From Bryobacteraceae bacterium (lineage in GTDB: Bacteria > Acidobacteriota > Terriglobia > Bryobacterales > Bryobacteraceae), in contig JAICMB010000105.1 in NCBI GenBank assembly GCA_025929455.1, forward strand, positions 1 to 9,014: DNA of 9,014 nt. The letters run 5' to 3'. The position numbers were made by a program, and so were the translations under genes. Shown here piece by piece: positions 1 to 7,448 of the stretch; position 1 is the first letter of the stretch; each line of letters opens with the position of its first letter. The notes beneath the pieces are model-generated. The model did no database searches, had not been told where the DNA came from, and worked only from the letters and a program-made list of their open reading frames with translations.

Positions 1-820
1 CACACTCCTCCTCCGCCCGCTCCTTCAGCCCTTTCTTTCTATACACTTGCCCCAACAAAAAGTGCGCGGGCGCCTGCTCCGGCGCCAGCTTCACGGCCTG
101 CTCCAGTTCGTTTTGCGCGTCATCCAGCCGCCCCAGCTTGAGGTATGCTTTCCCTAGCTCCCGGCGTGGCTTGATCTCGCCCGGGGCCAGTTGAATGGCT
201 TCGTTTAGCAGAGGCACTCCCTCGCTCACGCGGGCAAGCTCCACCAGCAGCGCCCCGAGGTTTATATAAGGTCCAGGCTCCCGCGCGTTCATCTCAATCG
301 CTTTGCGGTAGGCGGCCAGCGCGGGTTCGTTTTGTCCCAGGCCTTCGAGCGAGAGCCCCAGGTTGTCCTGCGCTTTGGCATTCCGCGGCTGCAGCGCCAG
401 GCAGCGCTCGAACGCATGCACCGCCTCCTCAAAGCGGTTCTCGTTGTATTTGGTGCGGCCCAGGTGATACCAGGCCTCCGCGTCGCCCGGCACCCACTCG
501 ACGGCGAGCGTCAGCCACTTATCGGCATCGACGAGATCGCCGAGCAGCACGTAGTCGAGCGCCACGATCTTGAGTTGCTGCGCGTCGGGCTTACGGTACT
601 TGGCCGCCTCGGTATACTCGGTCAGCGACTGCTTGGGTTCGTTTTTTCGAAACAGGACAAACCCAAGCATTGCATGCGCTTGCGCCGAATCTGGCTTCGT
701 TTTTACGTAGTCGCGCAGCACCCGCTCGGCTTCGTTTATCGCCCCGCTCCGGATCAGTCCGTCGGCCTGCTCCAGCGTCTGCCCGAACGCCGCCGCCCCC
801 GCTACCAGCAGCAAAGCCAA
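1..820 (-). CDS. Exported TPR-repeat protein, C-terminus beyond left edge
   Basis: About 273 codons are visible and the frame is still open at base 1, so the C-terminus is missing. The translation is a run of tetratricopeptide repeats with the usual W/Y-LG...Y...A...A..P spacing, for example AEAWYHLGRTKYNENRFEEA, AKAQDNLGLSLEGLGQNEPA, PYINLGALLVELARVSEG and APAHFLLGQVYRKKGLKERA. TPR arrays bind proteins; the partner is unknown. The N-terminus (ALLLVAGAAAFG-Q) is a hydrophobic signal-peptide core with a likely cleavage site before Gln, so the protein is probably exported. The start is uncertain. The first good start codon in frame is TTG at 820, which leaves a signal peptide without basic residues. 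The better-looking ATG at 842 is one base out of frame; removing one G there would give MARAAKKLALLLVAG, a textbook signal peptide. The frame is also open upstream through the hairpin element to a GTG at 979, which is not a credible start. Function is not recognised beyond the fold. Confidence 0.85.
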   Translation of the reverse strand, partial: MALLLVAGAAAFGQTLEQADGLIRSGAINEAERVLRDYVKTKPDSAQAHAMLGFVLFRKNEPKQSLTEYTEAAKYRKPDAQQLKIVALDYVLLGDLVDADKWLTLAVEWVPGDAEAWYHLGRTKYNENRFEEAVHAFERCLALQPRNAKAQDNLGLSLEGLGQNEPALAAYRKAIEMNAREPGPYINLGALLVELARVSEGVPLLNEAIQLAPGEIKPRRELGKAYLKLGRLDDAQNELEQAVKLAPEQAPAHFLLGQVYRKKGLKERAEEEC

Positions 821-845
821 TTTCTTCGCAGCGCGCGCCCATTCC

Positions 846-962
846 GTGGGGCAGGCTTTTAGCCTGCAGCGGGTCTCCAGACCCGCTTCGTCCGCTGTTG
901 CACAATATCGCTCTCGGTTGCCACTCCGCTGCTCTGCGGGGCAGGCAGTCTTGCTGCCTGCC
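846..962. repeat. Hairpin repeat element, copy A
   Basis: This intergenic element lies between the GH43 stop (979) and TPR gene 1. It starts with GTGGGGCAGG at 846. Hairpin 1 is GCAGGCT-TTT-AGCCTGC (851-867). Hairpin 2 follows directly: arms AGCGGGTCT (868-876) and AGACCCGCT (879-887) around a CC centre. A shared TCGTCCGC follows at 888-895. The rest (896-935) shows no clear fold. The last part is a variant unit starting GCGGGGCAGG at 936, with a 9-bp stem GGCAGGCAG (940-948) and CTGCCTGCC (954-962) around TCTTG. Bases 846-895 match copy B (7427-7476) at 45 of 50 positions. The rest of the interval 821-978 contains nothing else I can identify. It may act as a transcript-stabilising or attenuating structure, or be a REP-like non-autonomous mobile sequence; both are inference. 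Confidence 0.9.
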
Positions 963-978
963 GTTGCACGCCGCCGCA

Positions 979-1953
979 CTATCGCCCAACTCCCGGCAAC
1001 CCCGCCACCCGCGGCCACCCGTCCCTCCACTCCATCGTCGAGATCTTCAAATACGGCCGCCCCGTCCTCCCATCGTACGCATGAAACACCAGCAGGTCCT
1101 TCGGCCTCTCCAGCAGCACCGCCTCATGCCCCGGCCCTTTCCACAATGGCGTCCCGCGCTCTAGAACCGTCCCGCCGCCCTCCAGCATCGACGTCCCCGC
1201 CTCATCCACGTACGGCCCCGTAATCGCCCGCGACCGTCCCACCGCGACCTTATAAGTGCTGTTCACACCTCTACAACAAAAATCGAACGACACGAAAAGG
1301 TAATAAAAGCGGCCGCGATGCACCACAAACGGCGCCTCGATCGCATCCGGATGCCCGGGGGAATGCGGCCGCTCCGCGAGAGAATAAAGCCGGGAATCGC
1401 TGCCGTCGAGCAGCCCCGTCGCGGGATCGATGCGGCGCATTTTAATCCCGCCCCAAAAGCTGCCGAACACCAGCCATTGCTCGCCGTGCCCGCCGGTCGC
1501 GAGATTGGGATCGATCGCGTTCCAATCGTCCTGGCCCGCATGCGAACGGATCACCATCCCGGCATCGGTCCACTTGTAATCGGGACTCGCTGGATCGAGC
1601 GTCCTGTTCGTCGCCAGCCCAATAGCAGAATCGTTATGTCCAAACGTCGACACCGCGTAATACAGCCGGTACGAGCCGTTGTACTCGGAAATGTCCGGCG
1701 CCCAAGCCCCGCGCGCGCCCGAAATCTCGCGCGTCGCCCACTCCGGCAACCGATCGAACACATGGCCCACGCGTGTCCACGTGTGCAGATCCGTCGACCT
1801 GCGAATCGGGATAATGCCGGGCTGCGCGAACCCGGTCGAAAAAACGTACCACGCCCCGCCCGCCCGAATGATTGCGGGATCATGTACGCCCTCCACATCG
1901 CCCGTGACCGCGATCAACGCGGCTGCCAGCGTAATGAAGAGACGCGGCAACAT
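979..1953 (-). CDS. abnA: GH43 endo-1,5-alpha-L-arabinanase, secreted
   Basis: This 324-residue enzyme hydrolyses alpha-1,5 linkages in the arabinan backbone, outside the cytoplasm. The sequence fits the five-bladed beta-propeller of GH43 arabinanases: VHDPAIIRAGGAWYVFSTG near the N-terminus holds the catalytic base (D25), AIDPN holds the pKa-modulating Asp (D148), and DAIEAPFV holds the general acid (E206). GPGHEAV (H276) matches the conserved metal-binding His. The FDFCCRGVNSTYKVAVGRS stretch (from about residue 223) is typical of the endo-arabinanase branch rather than beta-xylosidases. A short N-terminal hydrophobic segment (LFITLAAALIAVTG) is the likely signal peptide, although it has only one Arg before it. 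The length is normal for a single-domain member and no carbohydrate-binding module is attached. ATG at 1953 lies 3 bp after the stop of the upstream GH51 gene and has no strong Shine-Dalgarno, which suggests translational coupling. It is the last gene of the arabinose block. Confidence 0.92.
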   Translation of the reverse strand: MLPRLFITLAAALIAVTGDVEGVHDPAIIRAGGAWYVFSTGFAQPGIIPIRRSTDLHTWTRVGHVFDRLPEWATREISGARGAWAPDISEYNGSYRLYYAVSTFGHNDSAIGLATNRTLDPASPDYKWTDAGMVIRSHAGQDDWNAIDPNLATGGHGEQWLVFGSFWGGIKMRRIDPATGLLDGSDSRLYSLAERPHSPGHPDAIEAPFVVHRGRFYYLFVSFDFCCRGVNSTYKVAVGRSRAITGPYVDEAGTSMLEGGGTVLERGTPLWKGPGHEAVLLERPKDLLVFHAYDGRTGRPYLKISTMEWRDGWPRVAGLPGVGR

Positions 1954-1956
1954 CGC

Positions 1957-3576
1957 CTACGCCAGCGTCACTTGCAGCGCCGTCACCGACTTAGAGGGAA
2001 ACTGATGCACAATCCGTCCGCCCCGCACATCCACACTCACCTTCGCCGGCTCGACGACACCCGGATGCTCGAAGTCATTATGCGCATGCGGATCGGCATT
2101 CGTCAGCACCATCCCCGTCGCACTCGCCGCCGTTGCCCCGCGAATCACAATCTCCGTATCGAACGCCTCATCGAGCGACGAATTCACCACCGTCAGCGTA
2201 AGCTCTTTTCCGTTCACCGACGCCGACCCGCGCAGCGACCACAGCATCGCCGGCGTTCCGTTGCGGTCGTATCGCACCGACGGCGCCGCAAACTCTGCCC
2301 GCACCGCCTGCGCGCCCATGTGCGGCATGTACATTTTGAAAACGTAGTAATTCGTCGTGAGCACGAAGTGGTCGCCGCTCGCCAGCATCAGCGAGTGCAG
2401 GCAATTGATCAACTGCGCCGCGTTCGCCATCGCGACCTTATCCGCGTGGCGGTTGAAAATATCGAGCGTCAGCCCCGACAGCAGCGCATCGCGCAGCGTC
2501 GGCATCTGCGACAGGATGTACTTCTTCCCGATCTCCGTGCCCGGCGCATACCACGCGCCCCACTCATCGACGATCAGCTTCACGTGGTGCCGCGGATCGC
2601 TCTCGGCGAGCGCGCCCCAGGTGTCGTTCACGATCGTCTCCATGTAGCTGCCCTGCGACAGCAGCTCATACCATTCGAGCGGCCCGAAGCGCAGCGCGTC
2701 GCGCTTGCCCTCGAACCAGTTGGTCGTCTTTCCGGCGCTGAGGTTCCAGGTGTAGTAGTGCGTCGACAACCCGTAAATGCTCTGCACCTGCCGCTTCTCC
2801 GCCATCGATCGCATCAGCCGGCGCGTCCAGTCGAGATCGTGCTCGTTGGGACCGGACGCAATCAGCGCGGGCCGTTCGCCGTAGCTCGGCACCCACGCGG
2901 TGAACCGACGAAACTCGGAGGCGTAATCTTCGGGCGTAAAATTCCCGCCGCAGCCCCACGACTCGTTTCCGATGCCCCAGTAGTGAACTCCGTAGGGTTC
3001 CGGGTGGCCCTGTTCGGCGCGCCGCTTCGCGCCCAGCGTGCTGCCTGCGGGCGAGTTGACATACTCGACCCACTCGTAGAAATCCTTCGCGGGCAGGCTG
3101 CGCAGGTTGGCCGCGAAGTACGGCTTCGCGCCGGCCAGATCGCAAAAGCGCATGAACTCCTGCGTGCCAAAACTGTTGGGATCGGTGCCGCCCCAGAAAT
3201 TCGTGCGCGGGTTGCGCGCGCTTTCCGGACCGATGCCATCTCGCCAGTCGTAGCTGTCGGCGAAGCACCCGCCGGGCCAGCGCACTACCGGCGCTTTGAT
3301 CGCGCGCAACGCATCGATCACGGGGGTGCGGATGCCGTGCGTGTTGGGAACTGCGGAGCCTTCGCCCACCCACACCCCGTCGTAGATCACGCCACCAAGG
3401 TGTTCGATGAAGTGGCCGTAGATCTCGGGCCGGATAGTCGCGATGGGTTCGTTTATCACGACGTCGATGTGCGCGGGTGGCCCGCTCGGCCGCTGCGCCG
3501 AAAGCACCGCCGCGCCGGTTGCGGCCGCGGCCAAACCTTTGACGAATTCGCGTCTGTTCTGCGTCATGGTCGTCAC
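1957..3576 (-). CDS. GH51 alpha-L-arabinofuranosidase, Tat-exported
   Basis: This GH51 enzyme (539 residues from the GTG) removes terminal alpha-L-arabinofuranosyl groups from arabinan, arabinoxylan or oligosaccharides. A TIM barrel is followed by a C-terminal beta-sandwich. Family marks include [11 protein letters not shown] (about 52-62), [21 protein letters not shown] (97-117), the acid/base Glu in GIGNESWG (E205) and the nucleophile in [10 protein letters not shown] (E338). The N-terminus has a twin-arginine motif (NRREFVK) before an Ala-rich hydrophobic stretch ending LSAQ, so export of the folded enzyme by Tat is likely. The start is either GTG at 3576, overlapping the upstream stop by 4 bp (GTGA), or ATG at 3567, giving MTQNRREF; the ATG is equally credible and keeps the whole Tat signal. 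Neither has a strong Shine-Dalgarno, which fits coupling to the upstream gene. It is clearly diverged from its neighbour: an extra insertion-rich barrel loop follows the acid/base Glu and the C-terminal domain differs. Confidence 0.95.
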   Translation of the reverse strand: MTTMTQNRREFVKGLAAAATGAAVLSAQRPSGPPAHIDVVINEPIATIRPEIYGHFIEHLGGVIYDGVWVGEGSAVPNTHGIRTPVIDALRAIKAPVVRWPGGCFADSYDWRDGIGPESARNPRTNFWGGTDPNSFGTQEFMRFCDLAGAKPYFAANLRSLPAKDFYEWVEYVNSPAGSTLGAKRRAEQGHPEPYGVHYWGIGNESWGCGGNFTPEDYASEFRRFTAWVPSYGERPALIASGPNEHDLDWTRRLMRSMAEKRQVQSIYGLSTHYYTWNLSAGKTTNWFEGKRDALRFGPLEWYELLSQGSYMETIVNDTWGALAESDPRHHVKLIVDEWGAWYAPGTEIGKKYILSQMPTLRDALLSGLTLDIFNRHADKVAMANAAQLINCLHSLMLASGDHFVLTTNYYVFKMYMPHMGAQAVRAEFAAPSVRYDRNGTPAMLWSLRGSASVNGKELTLTVVNSSLDEAFDTEIVIRGATAASATGMVLTNADPHAHNDFEHPGVVEPAKVSVDVRGGRIVHQFPSKSVTALQVTLA

Positions 3577-5114
3577 CGCAGCGTCAGCGTGAGCAGCGTC
3601 AGCGAATGCTTCGGAAACGTGTAGGTGAAGCCGTTACCCGAAATTGACGCTTGCGCCGTAGAAGTAGTGGCCTTGACGCGCTCCGCGCCGAATGTGTTCG
3701 TTTCGTACAGATCGGCGTTCGACATTTGCCAGACCTGCAGATCGGGCGAGAGTGTGCCCGCGGCATTGTCGATGCGCACCGGAATATCGCGGTCGGGACT
3801 GCGGTTGAGCACGTTCAGGTGCACCTGCCGCGTCGACGGATTGTACGTCGCGGAAGCGTCAATGTAGCCGACCTGCCGGCCGTTGTAGGCGTACGTCGGC
3901 GACGATGCCATCACTTCAAGCGCCGTGTTGCCGCGCTGCTTGCCGTACTCGACCAGCGGGAAATAAATGGTCTGCAGAAACAGGCCGTCCTTGTTTGTGA
4001 AGATCGGCGCGATTACATTGACAAGCTGCGCCAGGTTCGCGAACCGCACGATATCGGCGTGGCGCAGAAAGGAGTTCATGAACATGCCCACCGCGAGCGC
4101 GTCTTCGAAATCGTAGTGCTCTTCGAGTCCCGTCTTGCCGGTCTCGAACTCGCTGCGGCCGCGCGCGCGATACCACACGTTCCATTCGTCGAACGCGATG
4201 TAGATCGGATGCCGGTTGGTCTGCATCTCCTCCGCGGCGAGGATCTGGCCTTTCACGATTTCGATGCGGCGGTCAATATCGGAGCCCGCGGCAAGAAAGC
4301 GCTCCAGGTTGTGTTCGGGGTTGCCGATATAGGTGTGCAGCGAAATGTAGTCGATGTCGTTTTTGAGAACATCGAGAACCGTGCGGTTCCACGCGATCCA
4401 GTCGTAGCCGGGCCGGAAATTGGAGGAGCCGCTCGCAATGAGCTTGATGGATGGATCGGCGCGCCGCATCGCCGTCGCCGCCTGCGCCGCAAACTTGGCG
4501 TAGTCTTCCGCATTCTTGTGGCCGAGCTGCCACGGCCCGTCGATCTCGTTGCCGAGTCCCCAGAACTTCACGTTCCAGGGTTGCTCGCGTCCGTTGGCGC
4601 GCCGCAAATCCGCGTACTGCGTGTGCGCAGGTTCGTTGCAATATTCGACCCAGTGCCGCGCCATGTTGACGGTGCCCAGCCCGGCATTGATGCAGAGATA
4701 CGGCTGCGCGCCGACGCGCTCGCAGTAATTCAGGAACTCGTCCGTTCCAAACTGATTGGTTTCGATCGCGCCCCAGGCATCATCGCGCCGCACGGGCCGC
4801 GTCTGCTTGGGACCGATGCCGCCCTCCCAGTTGTAGCCGGATGCGAAATTGCCGCCCGGCCATCGCAGCACCGATACGTCCAGCCCTTTTACGGCTTGCA
4901 TCACGTCTTTCCGGAAGCCTTGCGCGTCGGACAACGGATTGCCGGGGTCGTATACGCCGCCGTAAACGCAGCGCCCGAGCTGCTCGACGAAATTGCCGAA
5001 CAACAGCGGGTCAACCGGGGCGATCACGCGATTGGTGTCGATCTCGATGCGCGCGTTCTGAGCGAAGGCGGCGGTACAGACGATCGCGCATACAACCGTA
5101 ATTCGTCGCAGCAT
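3573..5114 (-). CDS. GH51 alpha-L-arabinofuranosidase, Sec-exported
   Basis: This 513-residue enzyme belongs to the same family as the next gene but is a distinct paralogue. The N-terminus [19 protein letters not shown] is a standard Sec signal peptide with likely cleavage after residue 18. Barrel motifs are [12 protein letters not shown] (about 37-48), [22 protein letters not shown] (81-102), the acid/base Glu in [13 protein letters not shown] (E190) and the nucleophile in [11 protein letters not shown] (E310). A beta-rich C-terminal domain follows from about residue 400. The length is normal for GH51 and all catalytic residues are present. ATG at 5114 is preceded by a strong AGGAG with 7-bp spacing, the best ribosome site in the block, and lies 12 bp after the araD stop. 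Its own stop overlaps the possible GTG start of the next GH51 gene. Specificity (linear arabino-oligosaccharides, branched arabinan or arabinoxylan) cannot be told from sequence; the nearby GH43 arabinanase favours arabinan. Confidence 0.95.
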   Translation of the reverse strand: MLRRITVVCAIVCTAAFAQNARIEIDTNRVIAPVDPLLFGNFVEQLGRCVYGGVYDPGNPLSDAQGFRKDVMQAVKGLDVSVLRWPGGNFASGYNWEGGIGPKQTRPVRRDDAWGAIETNQFGTDEFLNYCERVGAQPYLCINAGLGTVNMARHWVEYCNEPAHTQYADLRRANGREQPWNVKFWGLGNEIDGPWQLGHKNAEDYAKFAAQAATAMRRADPSIKLIASGSSNFRPGYDWIAWNRTVLDVLKNDIDYISLHTYIGNPEHNLERFLAAGSDIDRRIEIVKGQILAAEEMQTNRHPIYIAFDEWNVWYRARGRSEFETGKTGLEEHYDFEDALAVGMFMNSFLRHADIVRFANLAQLVNVIAPIFTNKDGLFLQTIYFPLVEYGKQRGNTALEVMASSPTYAYNGRQVGYIDASATYNPSTRQVHLNVLNRSPDRDIPVRIDNAAGTLSPDLQVWQMSNADLYETNTFGAERVKATTSTAQASISGNGFTYTFPKHSLTLLTLTLR

Positions 5115-5121
5115 CCAGTTT

Positions 5122-5126
5122 CTCCT
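5122..5126 (-). promoter_or_regulatory. Shine-Dalgarno AGGAG of the first GH51 gene
   Basis: AGGAG on the minus strand directly follows the araD stop codon (TAAAGGAG) and is 7 bp from ATG 5114. It fixes the GH51 start and suggests independent, strong initiation at this gene, unlike the two overlapping or abutting genes after it. Confidence 0.85.
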
Positions 5127-5822
5127 TTAGGGCTGCCCGTAATAACGGGACGGGCCATGCTTGCGTAGAAAATGTTTGTCGTGCAGTGCGGAAGAGATCG
5201 GCTGCGCGGCGGCATTGAGCGTCATCGTGTGATACGCCATGCGTGCCACCTCTTCGAGAATGACGGCCATGTGCGCGGCGTCGCCCGGCGTCGGCCCCCA
5301 GCAGAACGGCGCGTGTCCGGCGACCAGCACGGCGGGAACGCGCTCGGGGTCGAGCTTCTCAAAACGCCGCACGATGACGTCGCCGGTGTTGCGCTCGTAC
5401 TCGCTTTCGATTTCGCTGGGCTGCATCTCGCCGGTCACCGGCACCGGGCCGTGAAAATAGTCTGCGTGCGTGGTGCCGAGGCAGGGAATCTCAAGCCGCG
5501 CTTGCGCCCACGAAGTCGCGAATGAAGAGTGCGTATGCACGACACCGCCGATCGTTGGGAAAGCCCCATACAGCACCAGGTGCGTCGGCAAGTCTGAGGA
5601 TGGCCGCATGTTGCCCTCGACGCGCGTGCCGTCGAGCGCGACCACGACCAGGTGCTCGGGCCGCAGTTCTTCGTACGGAACGCCGCTCGGTTTGATCGCG
5701 ACGAGATTCTCGCCGCGGAGAATGCCGCTCGCGTTTCCGAACGTGTATAGCACCAGTCCGCGGCGCACGATCTCCATGTTGGCTTCGTATACCTGCTCGC
5801 GTAGTTCGGTGAGCGCGCTCAT
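5127..5822 (-). CDS. araD: L-ribulose-5-phosphate 4-epimerase
   Basis: This cytoplasmic enzyme converts L-ribulose-5-phosphate to D-xylulose-5-phosphate, the last step that links L-arabinose catabolism to the pentose phosphate pathway. From ATG 5822 it is 231 residues, the same length as E. coli AraD. The class II aldolase/epimerase marks are present: TFGNASG (27-33), IKPSGV (43-48), RPSSDLPTH (73-81), the metal-binding HTH (H96, H98) and the later His in AGHAPFCWG (H170). GTTHADYF (116-123) holds the catalytic Asp (D121), and the C-terminus DKHFLRKHGPSRYYGQ holds the conserved Tyr pair. The frame is open further upstream (to 5996), but that part is antiparallel shadow of araB coding. ATG 5822 forms an ATGA overlap with the araB stop and has GGAGG 10 bp upstream, so this start is secure. 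AraD rather than a fuculose or rhamnulose aldolase is favoured by the araB neighbour and close match along the full length. Confidence 0.96.
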   Translation of the reverse strand: MSALTELREQVYEANMEIVRRGLVLYTFGNASGILRGENLVAIKPSGVPYEELRPEHLVVVALDGTRVEGNMRPSSDLPTHLVLYGAFPTIGGVVHTHSSFATSWAQARLEIPCLGTTHADYFHGPVPVTGEMQPSEIESEYERNTGDVIVRRFEKLDPERVPAVLVAGHAPFCWGPTPGDAAHMAVILEEVARMAYHTMTLNAAAQPISSALHDKHFLRKHGPSRYYGQP

Positions 5823-7402
5823 GAACGCTTCGCCTCCGCGGCGACCGCGCGCAGAATGGGCAGTACCGTGCCGAACGCGGCCGGTTCGGAATCGCGCACG
5901 CCGAACGAGAAGTAAAGTCGCCGGTATAGGTCGAGCAATCGGTCGTACACGCCGCGGCTGCTCTCTTGCGGGGTGAACGTTTTGTACGTCGGGCACAGCG
6001 CGTCCTGCGTTTCTTCAACGGTCTTGAATGTGCCGGCCGCAAGGAACGCGAAGATCGCGGACCCGAGGCTCGTGACATCGCCTTCGGGCACCAAGATCGG
6101 TTTGTTCAGCACGTTGGCATAGACCTGATTCAGCACCGCGTTCTTGCGCGGGATGCCGCCGCCGTTGATCACGCGGCGCACCGGAACGCCGTGCTGCTCC
6201 ATGCGGTCGAGAATGATGCGCGTGTGGAATGCCGTGCCTTCGATGGCGGCGAACAGTTCGTCCTCCGGCGTGTGCGTGAGGTTCCAGCCGAGCGTCATGC
6301 CGCCGAGTTCGGGATTGACCAGCACGGTGCGGTCCCCGTTGTCCCAAGTAACGCGCAGGAGTCCCGTCTGACCAGGCTTGTAGGCCGTGAGCTTCTTCGC
6401 GAGCTCGGCCGCGGTCGTCCCGGCGCGGCGTGCGATCGCCTCGAAGATATCGCCCGTGGCGGACAGGCCGGCTTCAATGCCGGTATAGCTTGGATGCACG
6501 GAGCCGGGCACCACGCCGCACACGCCGGGCACCAGCGTGTTCGATTCGCTAATGGCGATGATGCAGGTGGAGGTGCCGATTACGTTCACCACATCGCCGA
6601 GACGAACGCCCGCGCCGATGGCGTCCCAGTGCGCATCGAACGCACCGACAGGAATCGGAATACCGGGCCGCAGTCCGAGTTTATCCGCCCACTCTTTCGA
6701 GAGGTGTCCGGCGATGGTGTCCGAAGTCGCGTAGCGCCCGGTCTCCATCTTCTCGCGCACGCCCGCGAGCACGGGATCGACAGACGCAAGAAACTGCTCG
6801 TCCGGCAAACCGCCGAGCGACTTGTTCCACATCCACTTGTGCCCCATCGCGCAGACGCTGCGGGGCGCTTCCTTCGGGTCGGTGATGCCGCACAGCACGG
6901 CCGCGACCATGTCGCAATGTTCGAGCGCGGTCGCGAACGCGGCTCGCTTTTCGGGGTTGTTGCGCAGCCAGTGCAGCAGCTTCGCGAAGCCCCACTCCGA
7001 CGAGTACACGCCGCCGCACCAGTTGAGCGCTTCGAGCCCGCTCTCGCGCGCGGTCTGCGTGATCTGTGCGGCCTCACGGAAAGCACGATGATCGCACCAC
7101 AGATAGTAGTCGTCGAGCGGCTCCAATCCCGCGCCGACCGGGATCACGCTCGATCCCGTAGTATCGATGGCGAGCGCTTCGATGTCCTTCCCATCAACGC
7201 CCGCGGCCGCAATCGCCGCGCGCACCGCTTCCACCAGCGCGCGCATGTGATCGGCGTGGCTTTGCGTCGCATAGTCGGGATCGTCCCGCCGGCGATGCAA
7301 CGCGTATTCGCCGACGCCGGCCCCGAGCCGGCCTTTGCTGTCATCAAAAATGGACGCACGCACGCTGAGGGTGCCGAAGTCTACACCTGCGACGATGCTC
7401 AA
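5819..7402 (-). CDS. araB: Ribulokinase, FGGY family
   Basis: AraB phosphorylates L-ribulose with ATP to L-ribulose-5-phosphate in the cytoplasm. From the TTG at 7402 the protein is 527 residues, somewhat shorter than E. coli AraB (566). Visible marks (numbered from TTG) are the N-terminal phosphate-binding GVDFGTLSVRASIFD (6-20), IDTTGSS (79-85), YSSEWGFAKLLHW (133-145), the GHKWMWN segment with Lys189, the GGAFDAHW-like VGAFDAHWDAIGAG with catalytic Asp256, VIGTSTC (275-281), and the C-terminal adenosine region VINGGGIPRKN (411-421). These match AraB better than xylulokinase or glycerol kinase. Start choice: no ATG or GTG lies in frame near the first beta strand. TTG 7402 has AAGG 9 bp upstream and leaves a normal N-terminus. 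The frame stays open to an ATG at 7588, but the extra 62 residues are translated hairpin repeat plus the end of the upstream TPR gene. The stop overlaps the araD start (ATGA). Confidence 0.94.
   Translation of the reverse strand: MSIVAGVDFGTLSVRASIFDDSKGRLGAGVGEYALHRRRDDPDYATQSHADHMRALVEAVRAAIAAAGVDGKDIEALAIDTTGSSVIPVGAGLEPLDDYYLWCDHRAFREAAQITQTARESGLEALNWCGGVYSSEWGFAKLLHWLRNNPEKRAAFATALEHCDMVAAVLCGITDPKEAPRSVCAMGHKWMWNKSLGGLPDEQFLASVDPVLAGVREKMETGRYATSDTIAGHLSKEWADKLGLRPGIPIPVGAFDAHWDAIGAGVRLGDVVNVIGTSTCIIAISESNTLVPGVCGVVPGSVHPSYTGIEAGLSATGDIFEAIARRAGTTAAELAKKLTAYKPGQTGLLRVTWDNGDRTVLVNPELGGMTLGWNLTHTPEDELFAAIEGTAFHTRIILDRMEQHGVPVRRVINGGGIPRKNAVLNQVYANVLNKPILVPEGDVTSLGSAIFAFLAAGTFKTVEETQDALCPTYKTFTPQESSRGVYDRLLDLYRRLYFSFGVRDSEPAAFGTVLPILRAVAAEAKRS
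5833..5837 (-). promoter_or_regulatory. Shine-Dalgarno GGAGG of araD
   Basis: GGAGG lies inside the end of araB, 10 bp before ATG 5822. With the ATGA overlap it decides the araD start against the longer open frame. Confidence 0.75.
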
Positions 7403-7420
7403 CCCACACCGCCTTGGTAT

Positions 7421-7448
7421 AAAAATGTGGGGCAGGCTTTCAGCCTGC
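7421..7448 (-). terminator. Possible weak terminator or attenuator before araB
   Basis: Read on the minus strand, the last hairpin of the repeat element (GCAGGCT-GAA-AGCCTGC, 7448-7432) is followed by CCCACA and then five T residues (7425-7421), 19 bp before the araB TTG. The T tract is short and starts 6 bases after the stem, so an intrinsic terminator would be leaky at best. The same T/A stretch (TATACC at 7421-7416) could also be a poor -10 box, but I see no matching -35. Confidence 0.25.

Noticed and set aside
591..989. Minus-strand open frame starting MGDSAAACNGRQQD
   Set aside because: Out of frame with the clear TPR coding sequence and partly made of the repeat element; only its internal ATG at 842 is of interest for the start question.
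1318..3624. Long plus-strand open frame (768 codons) opposite the GH43 and GH51 genes
   Set aside because: Its translation is Arg/His-rich with no recognisable domain and it lies fully antisense to two genes with intact catalytic motifs; a common artefact in high-GC DNA.
3651..5168. Plus-strand open frame (505 codons) opposite the first GH51 gene
   Set aside because: Antisense shadow: no motif, low-complexity Arg/Val/Ala composition, while the minus strand encodes a complete GH51 enzyme with a strong ribosome site.
5823..5996. Longer N-terminus for AraD
   Set aside because: Arg-rich, overlaps araB coding, and the ATG at 5822 has GGAGG, an ATGA overlap and gives the normal 231-residue length.
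7403..7426. araB promoter or arabinose-responsive operator
   Set aside because: TATACC lacks a -35 partner and no AraR/AraC-like operator repeat is visible apart from the hairpin element itself; evidence is too weak to call.
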